From the NCBI GenBank assembly GCA_047518265.1, contig JAKZRG010000074.1, positions 6,669-70,668 of the forward strand: a stretch of DNA of 64,000 nucleotides, read 5' to 3'. Under the pieces are notes generated by a model, which worked only from the letters and a program-made list of their open reading frames with translations, was not told the origin of the DNA and did no database searches. Origin of the DNA: Oceanospirillum sp047518265. GTDB lineage: Bacteria; Pseudomonadota; Gammaproteobacteria; Pseudomonadales; Halomonadaceae. Positions 35,458-43,086 of the stretch are shown piece after piece (position 1 is the first letter of the stretch; every line of letters starts with the position of its first letter). The translations under genes were made by a program, and so were the position numbers.

Positions 35458-36696
35458 ATGCGTGGCTTTACTTTTAAATCGGCTCGGCCAGCGCTGCTGG
35501 TCGCTGCCATGCCGATCTGTATCCCTCTTATATTCCTATTACTGACGGCTTGTGGTGAATCGGATTGGCAGCACACGGAATTCAGTTCAGGCAGCAGTGA
35601 TTTTGATTTTCGTATTCCAGCCAGTGTGCCCGCGCCTTTTGTACCAGAAGATAATCCTATGTCACCTGCAAAGGTTGAGTTAGGACGCCATCTATTTTTT
35701 GATACTCGCTTATCCGGTAATCAAACTCAGTCCTGTGCCAGTTGTCATGAACAAAGTCTGGGTTTTGCTGATGGTTTGGCTTTGCCGACAGGATCAACAG
35801 GGGAACTATTAGCACGAAACTCCCAAGGGTTATTAAATGTGGCTTATAACTCTACCTTTACTTGGGGCAATCATTCACTGACCAGTTTGGTCAGTCAGCA
35901 CAGTGTGCCTTTATTTGGCGAATTTCCCGTTGAGCTGGGAGTAAACGATGCTAATAAAGAAGAGATTATGCTGCGTATTAGTAGTGATGTGAATTATCAA
36001 GCGCTCTTTGCGGATGCTTTTCCCGAAGCTTCTTTTGATGTGGACTCAAATACATCTTCAAACGGTCTTGAACCTATAACGTTCAGCCATATCAGTCAGG
36101 CAATGGCCTCTTTTATTCGCTCTATGGTGTCTTTTGATTCTGATTTTGACCGTTATGAACAAGGGGATGAAACTGCATTAACGGCCTCTCAAAAACGGGG
36201 GAAAGAGATGTTTTTTGGTGAAAAAACGGAATGTTTTCACTGCCACGGTGGTTTTAATTTCTCCCAATCCACTCTGCATAGCAAAACTGTCTTTTTTGAA
36301 GCGCCTTTTTTTAACAATGGCTTATATAACCTAGATGCCAATGGCAGCTACCCACTGGGTAATCAAGGCTTATTTGAGTTGACCGGTAAAGAGGAAGACA
36401 AAGGGATGTTCCGTCCGGTTTCTCTACGCAATATTGAAGTAACCGCCCCTTATATGCATGACGGCTCTATTGAAACCTTAGAAGAAGTGGTGGAGATGTA
36501 TGCGGCTGGTGGACGAGCACCGACCACAGTTAACGGTGTAGCCACGGGCGATGGCCGTCTGAATCCTAATAAAAGCGGTTTTGTGGGTGGTTTTACCCTA
36601 ACAGAACAGGAAAAACAGGACTTGGTTAACTTCTTAAAGTCCCTGACCGACAAGAGTTTTAATAATGATGCACGTTTCTCAAACCCTTATCAGTAG
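35458..36696 (+). CDS. mbnH: MbnH-family diheme enzyme
   Basis: A 412-residue diheme protein of the MauG/cytochrome c peroxidase superfamily. A signal anchor or lipobox segment ('LLTACGESD') is near residue 30. Heme sites are 'CASCHEQSLGFAD' and 'CFHCHGGFNFSQ'; C-terminal 'PYMHDGSIETLEEVV' and 'GFVGGFTLTEQEKQDLVNFL' are usual for the family. It modifies a Trp of MbnP to make it a copper-binding kynurenine. It begins one base after mbnP and its end overlaps the next gene. Confidence 0.9.
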   Translation: MRGFTFKSARPALLVAAMPICIPLIFLLLTACGESDWQHTEFSSGSSDFDFRIPASVPAPFVPEDNPMSPAKVELGRHLFFDTRLSGNQTQSCASCHEQSLGFADGLALPTGSTGELLARNSQGLLNVAYNSTFTWGNHSLTSLVSQHSVPLFGEFPVELGVNDANKEEIMLRISSDVNYQALFADAFPEASFDVDSNTSSNGLEPITFSHISQAMASFIRSMVSFDSDFDRYEQGDETALTASQKRGKEMFFGEKTECFHCHGGFNFSQSTLHSKTVFFEAPFFNNGLYNLDANGSYPLGNQGLFELTGKEEDKGMFRPVSLRNIEVTAPYMHDGSIETLEEVVEMYAAGGRAPTTVNGVATGDGRLNPNKSGFVGGFTLTEQEKQDLVNFLKSLTDKSFNNDARFSNPYQ

Positions 36697-37915
36697 ATCT
36701 ATTTCAGTATTTACAGTATCGGCCTTAGCATTGCCCTTGAATATATTCGCTCTGAATATATTGGTCCTGCCAACGAAGGCCATGGCTCATGGTTCTGCAC
36801 TTACGGTGCCGGATATGGGGCTTAGGGTTGAACTGGAACTGGAGCAAAATATCTTAACAGGGCTACCCGATACATCGGCAACACAAAAACAATACCAAGT
36901 GTTTACGCCGGTATTTGCTTTGGCAGAAGCCCCGGAAAATGGTTTTAATCCTATAGAGTTAAAGTTGGCTCTAACCAGTGCCTTGGAAAGTGGCTGGCTG
37001 GTGCATGGTTCTCTGGCGAATCATAGTCACGATGGTGATACTCAGTTGCAGGTGGATCAGGCTTTTATTCAAAGTGAGCGTACTGATGGGCGTCCTTGGC
37101 AATTAAAGTTAGGACGGTTTTATTCTGATGTTGGTTTTTATAATGCCGAAGGCCATAGGGGTCTACTGTATCCTGTCGCACCTCTGGCCTATCAAAGCAT
37201 GATGGGTGAGGAGTTATTAGACGAAGGTATTCAGTTAAGTTATCAGCTGGCGGAATCGACCTTGTTCGGCATTGAGGTTTTCTCCGGTGAAAATGCTATT
37301 GCCGGTCAGAGGCAGAAAGATGAACTGACTCAAACACAAAGTGTATATCTGGATCAGGGAATCGATTTAAACAGTTTGGGTCATCTGGATCTAAAACTGG
37401 CCTACCTGCACAGCCAACAAAATTATCAGAGTAGTGAGAGCGATCACTCCCACAGTAGCGGTGATTTAAGCTATCAATTTACTGGCCAGCTGGATCAACT
37501 GATTGTTTCTACCCGTTGGCAGTCAGATAAATGGCAACTGGCTGGAGAGATCATTAAACGGCAGCAGGATGGAGAGTTAATCACCAGTGATCAGCTATTA
37601 AAGCTAGATGATAATAGCTATGGCTTTTATGGTCTGATCAGCTACAACCTTAATCCAAGGTGGCAGTTATCCGGTCGTTATGATCGTTTAGTGAAAGATG
37701 TCGAAAGCTTTGGTCATCAAGAACTGCTGACTCGATTAGCCATTGATACGGATCGCACGCCAGAGAATATTAGCCTTATCCTGAATTATTCCCCTAGTCA
37801 GGAACAGCTGTGGTCAGTAAATATCGGCCAATACAAACAGCAGTGGCAAGATGAGGATACAGGTTGGTATGGCGGTTTGAGTTACCGGTTAAATTTCAGT
37901 GGTGAGTTGTTGTAA
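36665..37915 (+). CDS. Outer-membrane beta-barrel protein of the mbn operon
   Basis: A 416-residue protein, signal peptide to about residue 41 ('TKAMA|HGSAL'). The rest is amphipathic beta-strand rich and ends in 'GGLSYRLNFSGELL', alternating like an outer-membrane barrel (Trp/Tyr-rich 'WQLKLGRFYSDVGFYNAEGH', 'YGFYGLISYNLNPRWQLSGR'). Histidine-rich loops near 'ANHSHDGD' and 'SDHSHSSG' may bind metal. It overlaps mbnH by 32 bases, so it is cotranscribed with the copper pair. It resembles a porin, perhaps for copper entry; that is inferred. Confidence 0.75.
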   Translation: MMHVSQTLISRSISVFTVSALALPLNIFALNILVLPTKAMAHGSALTVPDMGLRVELELEQNILTGLPDTSATQKQYQVFTPVFALAEAPENGFNPIELKLALTSALESGWLVHGSLANHSHDGDTQLQVDQAFIQSERTDGRPWQLKLGRFYSDVGFYNAEGHRGLLYPVAPLAYQSMMGEELLDEGIQLSYQLAESTLFGIEVFSGENAIAGQRQKDELTQTQSVYLDQGIDLNSLGHLDLKLAYLHSQQNYQSSESDHSHSSGDLSYQFTGQLDQLIVSTRWQSDKWQLAGEIIKRQQDGELITSDQLLKLDDNSYGFYGLISYNLNPRWQLSGRYDRLVKDVESFGHQELLTRLAIDTDRTPENISLILNYSPSQEQLWSVNIGQYKQQWQDEDTGWYGGLSYRLNFSGELL

Positions 37916-37950
37916 ACTCTTACAGCTTAAATCAACTCTCTGGAAAAATA

Positions 37951-38124
37951 ATGTCACTTGAAACTGCCCCGGATCATATCAAACTCGCTGTTGATCTTAT
38001 TGAATTGTTGGAAACCAACGAGGTTGATCCAGAGGTTGCTGAAAAAGCCTTACAGATAGTACTGCAGGATTATCAAAATAAATTGGCTCAGATACCTGAA
38101 AGACAAAATGATGATCCCAAGTAA
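37951..38124 (+). CDS. ybaM: YbaM family (DUF2496) small protein
   Basis: A 57-residue protein, 'MSLETAPDHIKLAVDLIELL' at the start, matching the E. coli YbaM N-terminus ('MSLENAPDDVKLAVDLI') and then 'ALQIVLQDYQNKL', as in YbaM. Function unknown. ATG at 37951 lies 35 bases after the barrel gene; it could be the end of that operon. It is too short for most gene callers. Confidence 0.85.
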   Translation: MSLETAPDHIKLAVDLIELLETNEVDPEVAEKALQIVLQDYQNKLAQIPERQNDDPK

Positions 38125-38219
38125 AATAGAAGAAGGGAGACGAATAGTTTCTCTTTTCTTATTTCCCTTTCCTTGTTCATCTTTCACATTGGCAATGAAT
38201 TTACGGAATGAATGGCTAA

Positions 38220-39062
38220 TCACTCATTAGAAGCGTTACGTACATTACTTGTTACAGGCAGGGGGCTACAAACAATACGGCTTTCTACCTGTACTTTGGA
38301 TAATTCAGCGTAACGTCCTGAAAGCTTGAGTTTTTGTAGACCCCGGTTAAAGCGTTTTAAGAGTTGCTTACTTTCGGGTAACTTTTTTGACAAGATCAGA
38401 TGGACATCATTATCGACAACAGGCCGGGAGTGGCAGGATAGGCTACTAATATCTGTAGGAGTAAAATGTTGGTTGAGTTTATATAAGCCGACGCTTTTAC
38501 TAATGGGAAATGCTTTTACCCGGTTACCTAATAGTTTGCGAAAATTGGTTTGGTCATCGGGGGCTCGTTCTACCTTAATAATTCCTGACTCTTCCGCTTC
38601 GATAAAATCTCTAGAGTAACTATAGCCTAAGGTGCCACCCAGAAGGGTTTCTGAAAGATCCTGATATTTCTGCCAAGTAAAGGCATGGCTTTTTAAGTGG
38701 AAAAATACAATCTCATTTTTAATAATAGGATCACTAAAATAGAACACCTTTTCGCGTTTAGGCGTCTTGGCACCGGTAAAAGAACCATGCACAACACCAT
38801 TAACAACATGCTCATAGGCCCTGGCCCAAGGGTACCATTGGATCTTTACCTTTAAACCTTCAAGCGCAAATGCCTGTGCCACGATTTTACTGACAACGCC
38901 ATATTCAGGCATAGATTGGGAGTAATAAGGTGGATACTCACCGCTATCGAGATAAACAATCGTTTCCTTCTCTGCTAATGCCCATTGAGATTTGAATAGT
39001 AGTAGGAACGTTAACAAAGGGATTGATAAGGTTGAACAAGGTATCGATTCTACTTTACGCAT
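38220..39062 (-). CDS. Orphan periplasmic solute-binding protein (SBP_bac_3-like)
   Basis: A 280-residue exported protein: signal peptide to about residue 30 ('QWALA|EKE'), then the type 3 solute-binding fold ('IVYLDSGEYPPYYSQSMPEY', 'AQAFALEGLKVKIQWYPWAR', 'GTLGYSYSRDF', 'GLYKLNQHF'). Family members bind polar amino acids for ABC importers, but no permease or ATPase is nearby. Orphans of this kind occur as sensors or as spare binding proteins. A second orphan lies at 51103-51906. Confidence 0.82.
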   Translation of the reverse strand: MRKVESIPCSTLSIPLLTFLLLFKSQWALAEKETIVYLDSGEYPPYYSQSMPEYGVVSKIVAQAFALEGLKVKIQWYPWARAYEHVVNGVVHGSFTGAKTPKREKVFYFSDPIIKNEIVFFHLKSHAFTWQKYQDLSETLLGGTLGYSYSRDFIEAEESGIIKVERAPDDQTNFRKLLGNRVKAFPISKSVGLYKLNQHFTPTDISSLSCHSRPVVDNDVHLILSKKLPESKQLLKRFNRGLQKLKLSGRYAELSKVQVESRIVCSPLPVTSNVRNASNE

Positions 39063-39283
39063 AATAATGGCCTGTAGGAGGGATCTCGCTTGTTAACGTA
39101 ATGTTACATTTGTAGCCTAGACGAAATTTATTCTTCTACAAGAAATATCAAGAGTCGTAGTACTTAAGCGTTGCTAATCCCTAAACGACCCCTCTCCCGA
39201 AAATCACTATATTCCTATTTCCTGCCCCTCTAGCGGAATGTACTTCTCAAAGTCTCCTTAAATACTTGTGTTTAGGTTTGTTT

Positions 39284-39387
39284 ATACCAATCCCGATAAT
39301 TCCTTATAGATGTAAAGTAAGGAAAATCTGGATCACTCTCGGTGTATTCGGAGACTGTTATCACCAATAACTTATCGGGAATGGTAT
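39284..39387. repeat. MITE-like family 2, complete copy
   Basis: About 104 bp. Ends ATACCAATCCCGATAATTCC and CTTATCGGGAATGGTAT mirror each other; compare 27565-27666. It lies between the SBP gene and the Pho box. Confidence 0.75.
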
Positions 39388-39409
39388 TAGATATGAGGCT
39401 GTCGTTTTT

Positions 39410-39438
39410 CTGTTATGTCTTTGTCATTCCTCTGTCAT
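39410..39438 (+). promoter_or_regulatory. Pho box upstream of a PhoX-family gene
   Basis: Three 7-mers CTGTTAT, TTGTCAT and CTGTCAT start at 39410, 39421 and 39432, exactly 11 bases apart and separated by 4-base spacers, matching the PhoB consensus (CTGTCAT repeats). It lies 67 bases upstream of the gene start. This suggests phosphate-starvation control. Confidence 0.72.
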
Positions 39439-39504
39439 CTCGCGTTTGCAGCATAAAGGCAGACATAAAATGAATGATTCTGGCTTTGATAAAAGGAAAG
39501 CAGC

Positions 39505-41418
39505 ATGGTTGATAGACAGTGGGATGCGGATGAAGATAAACGTACTAGCCCTAAAAAGCATCCAGCGTTAACCGATATCTTAAACAAAATTACTCAGCAG
39601 AACCCCGATCAAGCTTTGCTGCAGGATAGTCTGTCCAGTCAAAAAAGTACTAAGGATAAAAAAAGTAAATCCAGAACCGAGTTTACATTTTCTGGTGTGC
39701 CTCATGGTGTGGATAGTACGCATCATGTGGCCAAGGGATATCGAGCGGATGTTTTGATTCGTTGGGGGGACCCGGTGACCAATGATGCCCCCGATTTTGA
39801 TCCAGAGAATCAAACCGCTTTTGCTCAGGCCAGACAGTTTGGCTATAACAATGACTTTGTTGGTTTTATGCCTTTACCTAGAGGCTCCCATAATCCAAGC
39901 CGTGGATTATTAGTGGTTAACCACGAATACACCTCTCAAAAGCTCATGTTTCCTGAGCACAGTCGGAAAAAAGGCAAAAAGGACGATTACAAACGAGAGC
40001 TGTGTGATATTGAGATGGCCGCTCATGGTCTTTCTGTCGTAGAAATTGAAAAAGATCATAAAGGACGCTGGCATAAAGTACGTTTTAGTCCCTATAACAG
40101 ACGTATTACGCCTTTAACGTCTACTACCGACATTTCTGGTCCTGCGGTATCCCACGAGCGAATGAAAACCCAATACGACCCTAAAGGCCGTCATGTGCTG
40201 GGTACTGTTAACAATTGTGCCGGAGGCATCACCCCTTGGGGGACTATTTTAACCACAGAAGAGAACTTTAACGGTTACTTCTCTGGAGTAAAAAAGGGCC
40301 ATCCAGAAAAAGATAAGTTAAAGCGTTACGGCATACCGGGTAAATGGTTTGATTGGGGTAAGTACCATGAGCGTTTTAATATTGAGCAGGAGCCTAATGA
40401 ACCGAATCGTTTTGGTTGGTTTGTAGAGTTAGATCCTTATGATCCTTATGCGCGTCCCGTGAAGCGCACGGCTCTTGGCCGCTTTAAACATGAAGGTGCT
40501 GCCATTATTCAGAATATTGACGACAAGATAGTGGTTTATTCAGCAGACGATCAAACAGGGGAATACATTTATAAGTTTGTCTCTAAAAGCTGTTTTGATG
40601 CCAATGATCGTCGGGCCAATTTTAAGTTATTTGATGAAGGGGTTTTGTATGTGGCGCGTTTTGATACAGAAGGCGTGGTGCAGTGGTTACCCCTTGTATA
40701 TGGGGAGGGCCCTTTAACGGAAGAAAACGGTTTTAATAGTCAGGCCGATGTATTGATTGACGCCCGTCAAGCCGCAGACACTTTAGGCGCAACGCCTCTG
40801 GATCGACCAGAAGATGTTATCGTGAACCAGAAAAATGGGGCCGTCTATATCATGCTGCTCGGTGATAATGTTAAGGAGAATGCTCAAGATGGGCGTATCT
40901 TAGAATTAAAACCTAAGAATAATGATCACAGTACAGAGAGTGCTCAGTGGAGCATCTTATTGCACAGTGATGGTATTAATTCTGATTCCAAGGACGAGAG
41001 TCAGGATAAAAAAGGAGTACAGGACGGTTGGTTTATTGCACCAGATAATGGTGTGGTAGATCACAGGGGAAGACTCTGGGTAACAACGGATCAGGGTGAG
41101 CGTTGGGGAGAAACGGGTTCCAGTGATGGTATCTGGGCCGTTGAAACCCGAGGCAAGAAACGAGGTGCTGCTCGTATGTTTTTCCGTGTGCCTGTCGGTG
41201 CTGAAATGGCAAGCCCTGCTTTTACTCCGGATGATAAAACCATGTTTATTGCGGTTCAGCATCCTGGCTCTGATGGAGCGAAGGAATTCCCTGAATTTGC
41301 CCGAGAATCAACTTTTGCTGACCCCATTACGCGCTGGCCAGACTTTGATCTTAAGATGCCACCAAGACCGGCTATTGTTGTTATCAGCAAAAAAGACGGC
41401 GGGGTAATTGGTAGTTAA
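39505..41418 (+). CDS. PhoX-family phosphatase homologue without a signal peptide
   Basis: A 637-residue DUF839/PhoX protein, alkaline phosphatases using iron and calcium. Landmarks are 'RGLLVVNHEYTSQ', 'TDISGPAVSHERM', 'VNNCAGGITPWGTILTTEEN' (with the iron-ligating cysteine) and 'LDRPEDVIVNQKNGAVYI'. Unlike typical PhoX it has no Tat or Sec signal: the N-terminus 'MVDRQWDADEDKRTSPKK' is hydrophilic, so the protein may be cytoplasmic or exported by an unusual route. A Pho box at 39410 implies phosphate control. AAGGAAA lies upstream of the ATG. A Tat-type paralogue is at 48680. Confidence 0.85.
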   Translation: MVDRQWDADEDKRTSPKKHPALTDILNKITQQNPDQALLQDSLSSQKSTKDKKSKSRTEFTFSGVPHGVDSTHHVAKGYRADVLIRWGDPVTNDAPDFDPENQTAFAQARQFGYNNDFVGFMPLPRGSHNPSRGLLVVNHEYTSQKLMFPEHSRKKGKKDDYKRELCDIEMAAHGLSVVEIEKDHKGRWHKVRFSPYNRRITPLTSTTDISGPAVSHERMKTQYDPKGRHVLGTVNNCAGGITPWGTILTTEENFNGYFSGVKKGHPEKDKLKRYGIPGKWFDWGKYHERFNIEQEPNEPNRFGWFVELDPYDPYARPVKRTALGRFKHEGAAIIQNIDDKIVVYSADDQTGEYIYKFVSKSCFDANDRRANFKLFDEGVLYVARFDTEGVVQWLPLVYGEGPLTEENGFNSQADVLIDARQAADTLGATPLDRPEDVIVNQKNGAVYIMLLGDNVKENAQDGRILELKPKNNDHSTESAQWSILLHSDGINSDSKDESQDKKGVQDGWFIAPDNGVVDHRGRLWVTTDQGERWGETGSSDGIWAVETRGKKRGAARMFFRVPVGAEMASPAFTPDDKTMFIAVQHPGSDGAKEFPEFARESTFADPITRWPDFDLKMPPRPAIVVISKKDGGVIGS

Positions 41419-41443
41419 TACCGGCAGGCTGTTATCAATCTAA

Positions 41444-41470
41444 AAAAAGCCGACTTTATGTCGGCTTTTT
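41444..41470. terminator. Bidirectional terminator
   Basis: Stem AAAAAGCCGAC / GTCGGCTTTTT around TTTAT, between the PhoX-like gene and the convergent coiled-coil gene. Confidence 0.92.
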
Positions 41471-41496
41471 AAAGAAACAGGCTAAGGGAAAAGATA

Positions 41497-42003
41497 CTAG
41501 AGACCGGCCATAATAGATGGATCTGAAATACCGGCTTCTTTTATGGCATCAGCCAGACTTTGTTTTACACTTTGCAGTTGGAGCTGCATCATTTGCAGTT
41601 GCTTCATATGAGGTTCTAGGCTTTCTATGGTCGTACCCGGTTGACGCTTCAGTTCCTCAATCTCTTTCTGTTTTTCTTCTAGATCTTCTTTTAACTCTTT
41701 AGCCTGTTTTTTCAGCATTTTAATATTTTCAGGCAGATTTTCATCTTTCTCTTCTTCTTCGGTTTTCGCCTTTTCGCCACGTAAACGCTGCATACCTTCT
41801 TCAGATAGAGTGATCTTATCCTGCTGTGCAGCCTGTTGCTCTTTATACTGCTCCTGAATGCTCTTGGGCTTTTCTGGTTCTGCGGCTTTTTCTACCGCCT
41901 GTTCTCGCAGCTGAGATAGTGTGGGCTCTTTATTACCTTCTTTCGCCAACTTGATGTTGCTGTTCATCATGTTGGCTTGTGTTTTCAGAATCGAAGTGTC
42001 CAT
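41497..42003 (-). CDS. Hypothetical coiled-coil protein
   Basis: A 168-residue protein. Residues about 75-135 are nearly all Glu/Lys/Gln heptads ('KMLKKQAKELKEDLEEKQKE'), a predicted coiled coil; the N-terminus is hydrophilic and no signal or membrane segment is seen. The C-terminus ends 'SDPSIMAGL'. I do not recognise the family. The ATG at 42003 is chosen: AGGA lies about 8 bases upstream, whereas an in-frame start 24 bases earlier has none. Confidence 0.65.
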   Translation of the reverse strand: MDTSILKTQANMMNSNIKLAKEGNKEPTLSQLREQAVEKAAEPEKPKSIQEQYKEQQAAQQDKITLSEEGMQRLRGEKAKTEEEEKDENLPENIKMLKKQAKELKEDLEEKQKEIEELKRQPGTTIESLEPHMKQLQMMQLQLQSVKQSLADAIKEAGISDPSIMAGL

Positions 42004-42141
42004 ATCGAATATCCTGATGGTGATCAAAAATCAGTTTACTGGTTAAATCCGGTCAGTACTTTATGAAAGCTAGTATAAGCTACCTGCCTATACTGAAGAG
42101 GGGGAATAATTACTCGGTTAATTAGTTTCAGAGAGCATTGG

Positions 42142-42783
42142 TTACTTAAGATCGTCCAGTACCTGGTGCATAGAAGGTAAGACTTTATGACCGAAGGCGC
42201 GAACCTCCTCGCAGGGCTCAACCAAATCTGGGATTTGGTAGGTGATCATACCTGCTGTAAATGCCGATCGAACACCATTGTTAGAATCTTCAAATGCCAG
42301 ACACTTTTCTGGGTCGACATTCAATCGGCTTGCGGCCAATAAGTAAATCTCTGGATCTGGTTTACCGTGTTTGACCTCGCAGCCCGTAGTTAGACTGTCA
42401 AAATATTGATCCAGTCCCGCCAAGGCCAGCTTTTTCTTAGCCACATCATTAACCGTCGAAGTTGCAACAGCCGTTGGGATGTTATTTGCCTTGAGCCATT
42501 CAAGTAACGCAATCACACCTTGTTTAACGGGAATGGCCTGGTGTTTCACTACAGCGTTATAGCGAGTACGCCATTCATTATGTAAACGTTCATAATCATC
42601 TGTGTAGGCTTGCCGAAAAATCTGTTCAATACCTACCGGATTACGACCGATGATGGACAGATAAATGGTTTCATGGAAAGGCAGTTTTTGGATCTCGCAG
42701 GCTTCCTTAAAGATACGCATGCAAACGCGCTCGGTATCCAGAAGCAGACCATCCATATCAAAAATAGCGGCTTGGTAATTCAT
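42142..42783 (-). CDS. HAD-superfamily hydrolase (subfamily IA)
   Basis: A 213-residue HAD phosphatase. Motif I 'IFDMDGLLLDTE' has the nucleophile Asp and the acid/base Asp; motif II is in 'TAVATSTVNDVAKKKL', motif III in 'KHGKPDPEIYL' and motif IV in 'CLAFEDSNNGV'. It resembles phosphoglycolate or beta-phosphoglucomutase-type enzymes; a sugar phosphate or nucleotide substrate is likely. ATG 42783 is preferred to an upstream M because the HAD domain starts within five residues of it. Confidence 0.9.
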   Translation of the reverse strand: MNYQAAIFDMDGLLLDTERVCMRIFKEACEIQKLPFHETIYLSIIGRNPVGIEQIFRQAYTDDYERLHNEWRTRYNAVVKHQAIPVKQGVIALLEWLKANNIPTAVATSTVNDVAKKKLALAGLDQYFDSLTTGCEVKHGKPDPEIYLLAASRLNVDPEKCLAFEDSNNGVRSAFTAGMITYQIPDLVEPCEEVRAFGHKVLPSMHQVLDDLK

Positions 42784-42958
42784 TATGAGGGTTCGGCTTG
42801 AGTGACTAAAGCGACGCATTATGGCACAGGTCGTGGGAGCACCCCATCAAATAGAGCATTCGAGAAAATAATCGAAACAAATCAAAAAGAAAATGATGTT
42901 CTATTCTGTATTGCTTTATTAGGTCTTGTTATGATTAATTAATTTTTTGCATCATAGT

Positions 42959-43059
42959 GCGCAGATAAACAAAGTTTTCTCATATTCGAGAGTGCGTTTT
43001 GGCTTTCCATGCTAGATCTATTGATAGCTTGGCAGAAAAACTTTTGTTTTAGCGCTTAT
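42959..43059. repeat. MITE-like family 1, copy C
   Basis: Left end GCGCAGATAAACAAAGTTTT+CTCA, right end CAGAAAAACTTTTGTTTTAG+CGCTTAT, imperfect inverted complements. No REP motif in the centre. It ends 28 bases before the GGDEF gene start at 43087. Confidence 0.6.
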
Positions 43060-43086
43060 TTGACTATCTCATTGCTTGAGGACGCC

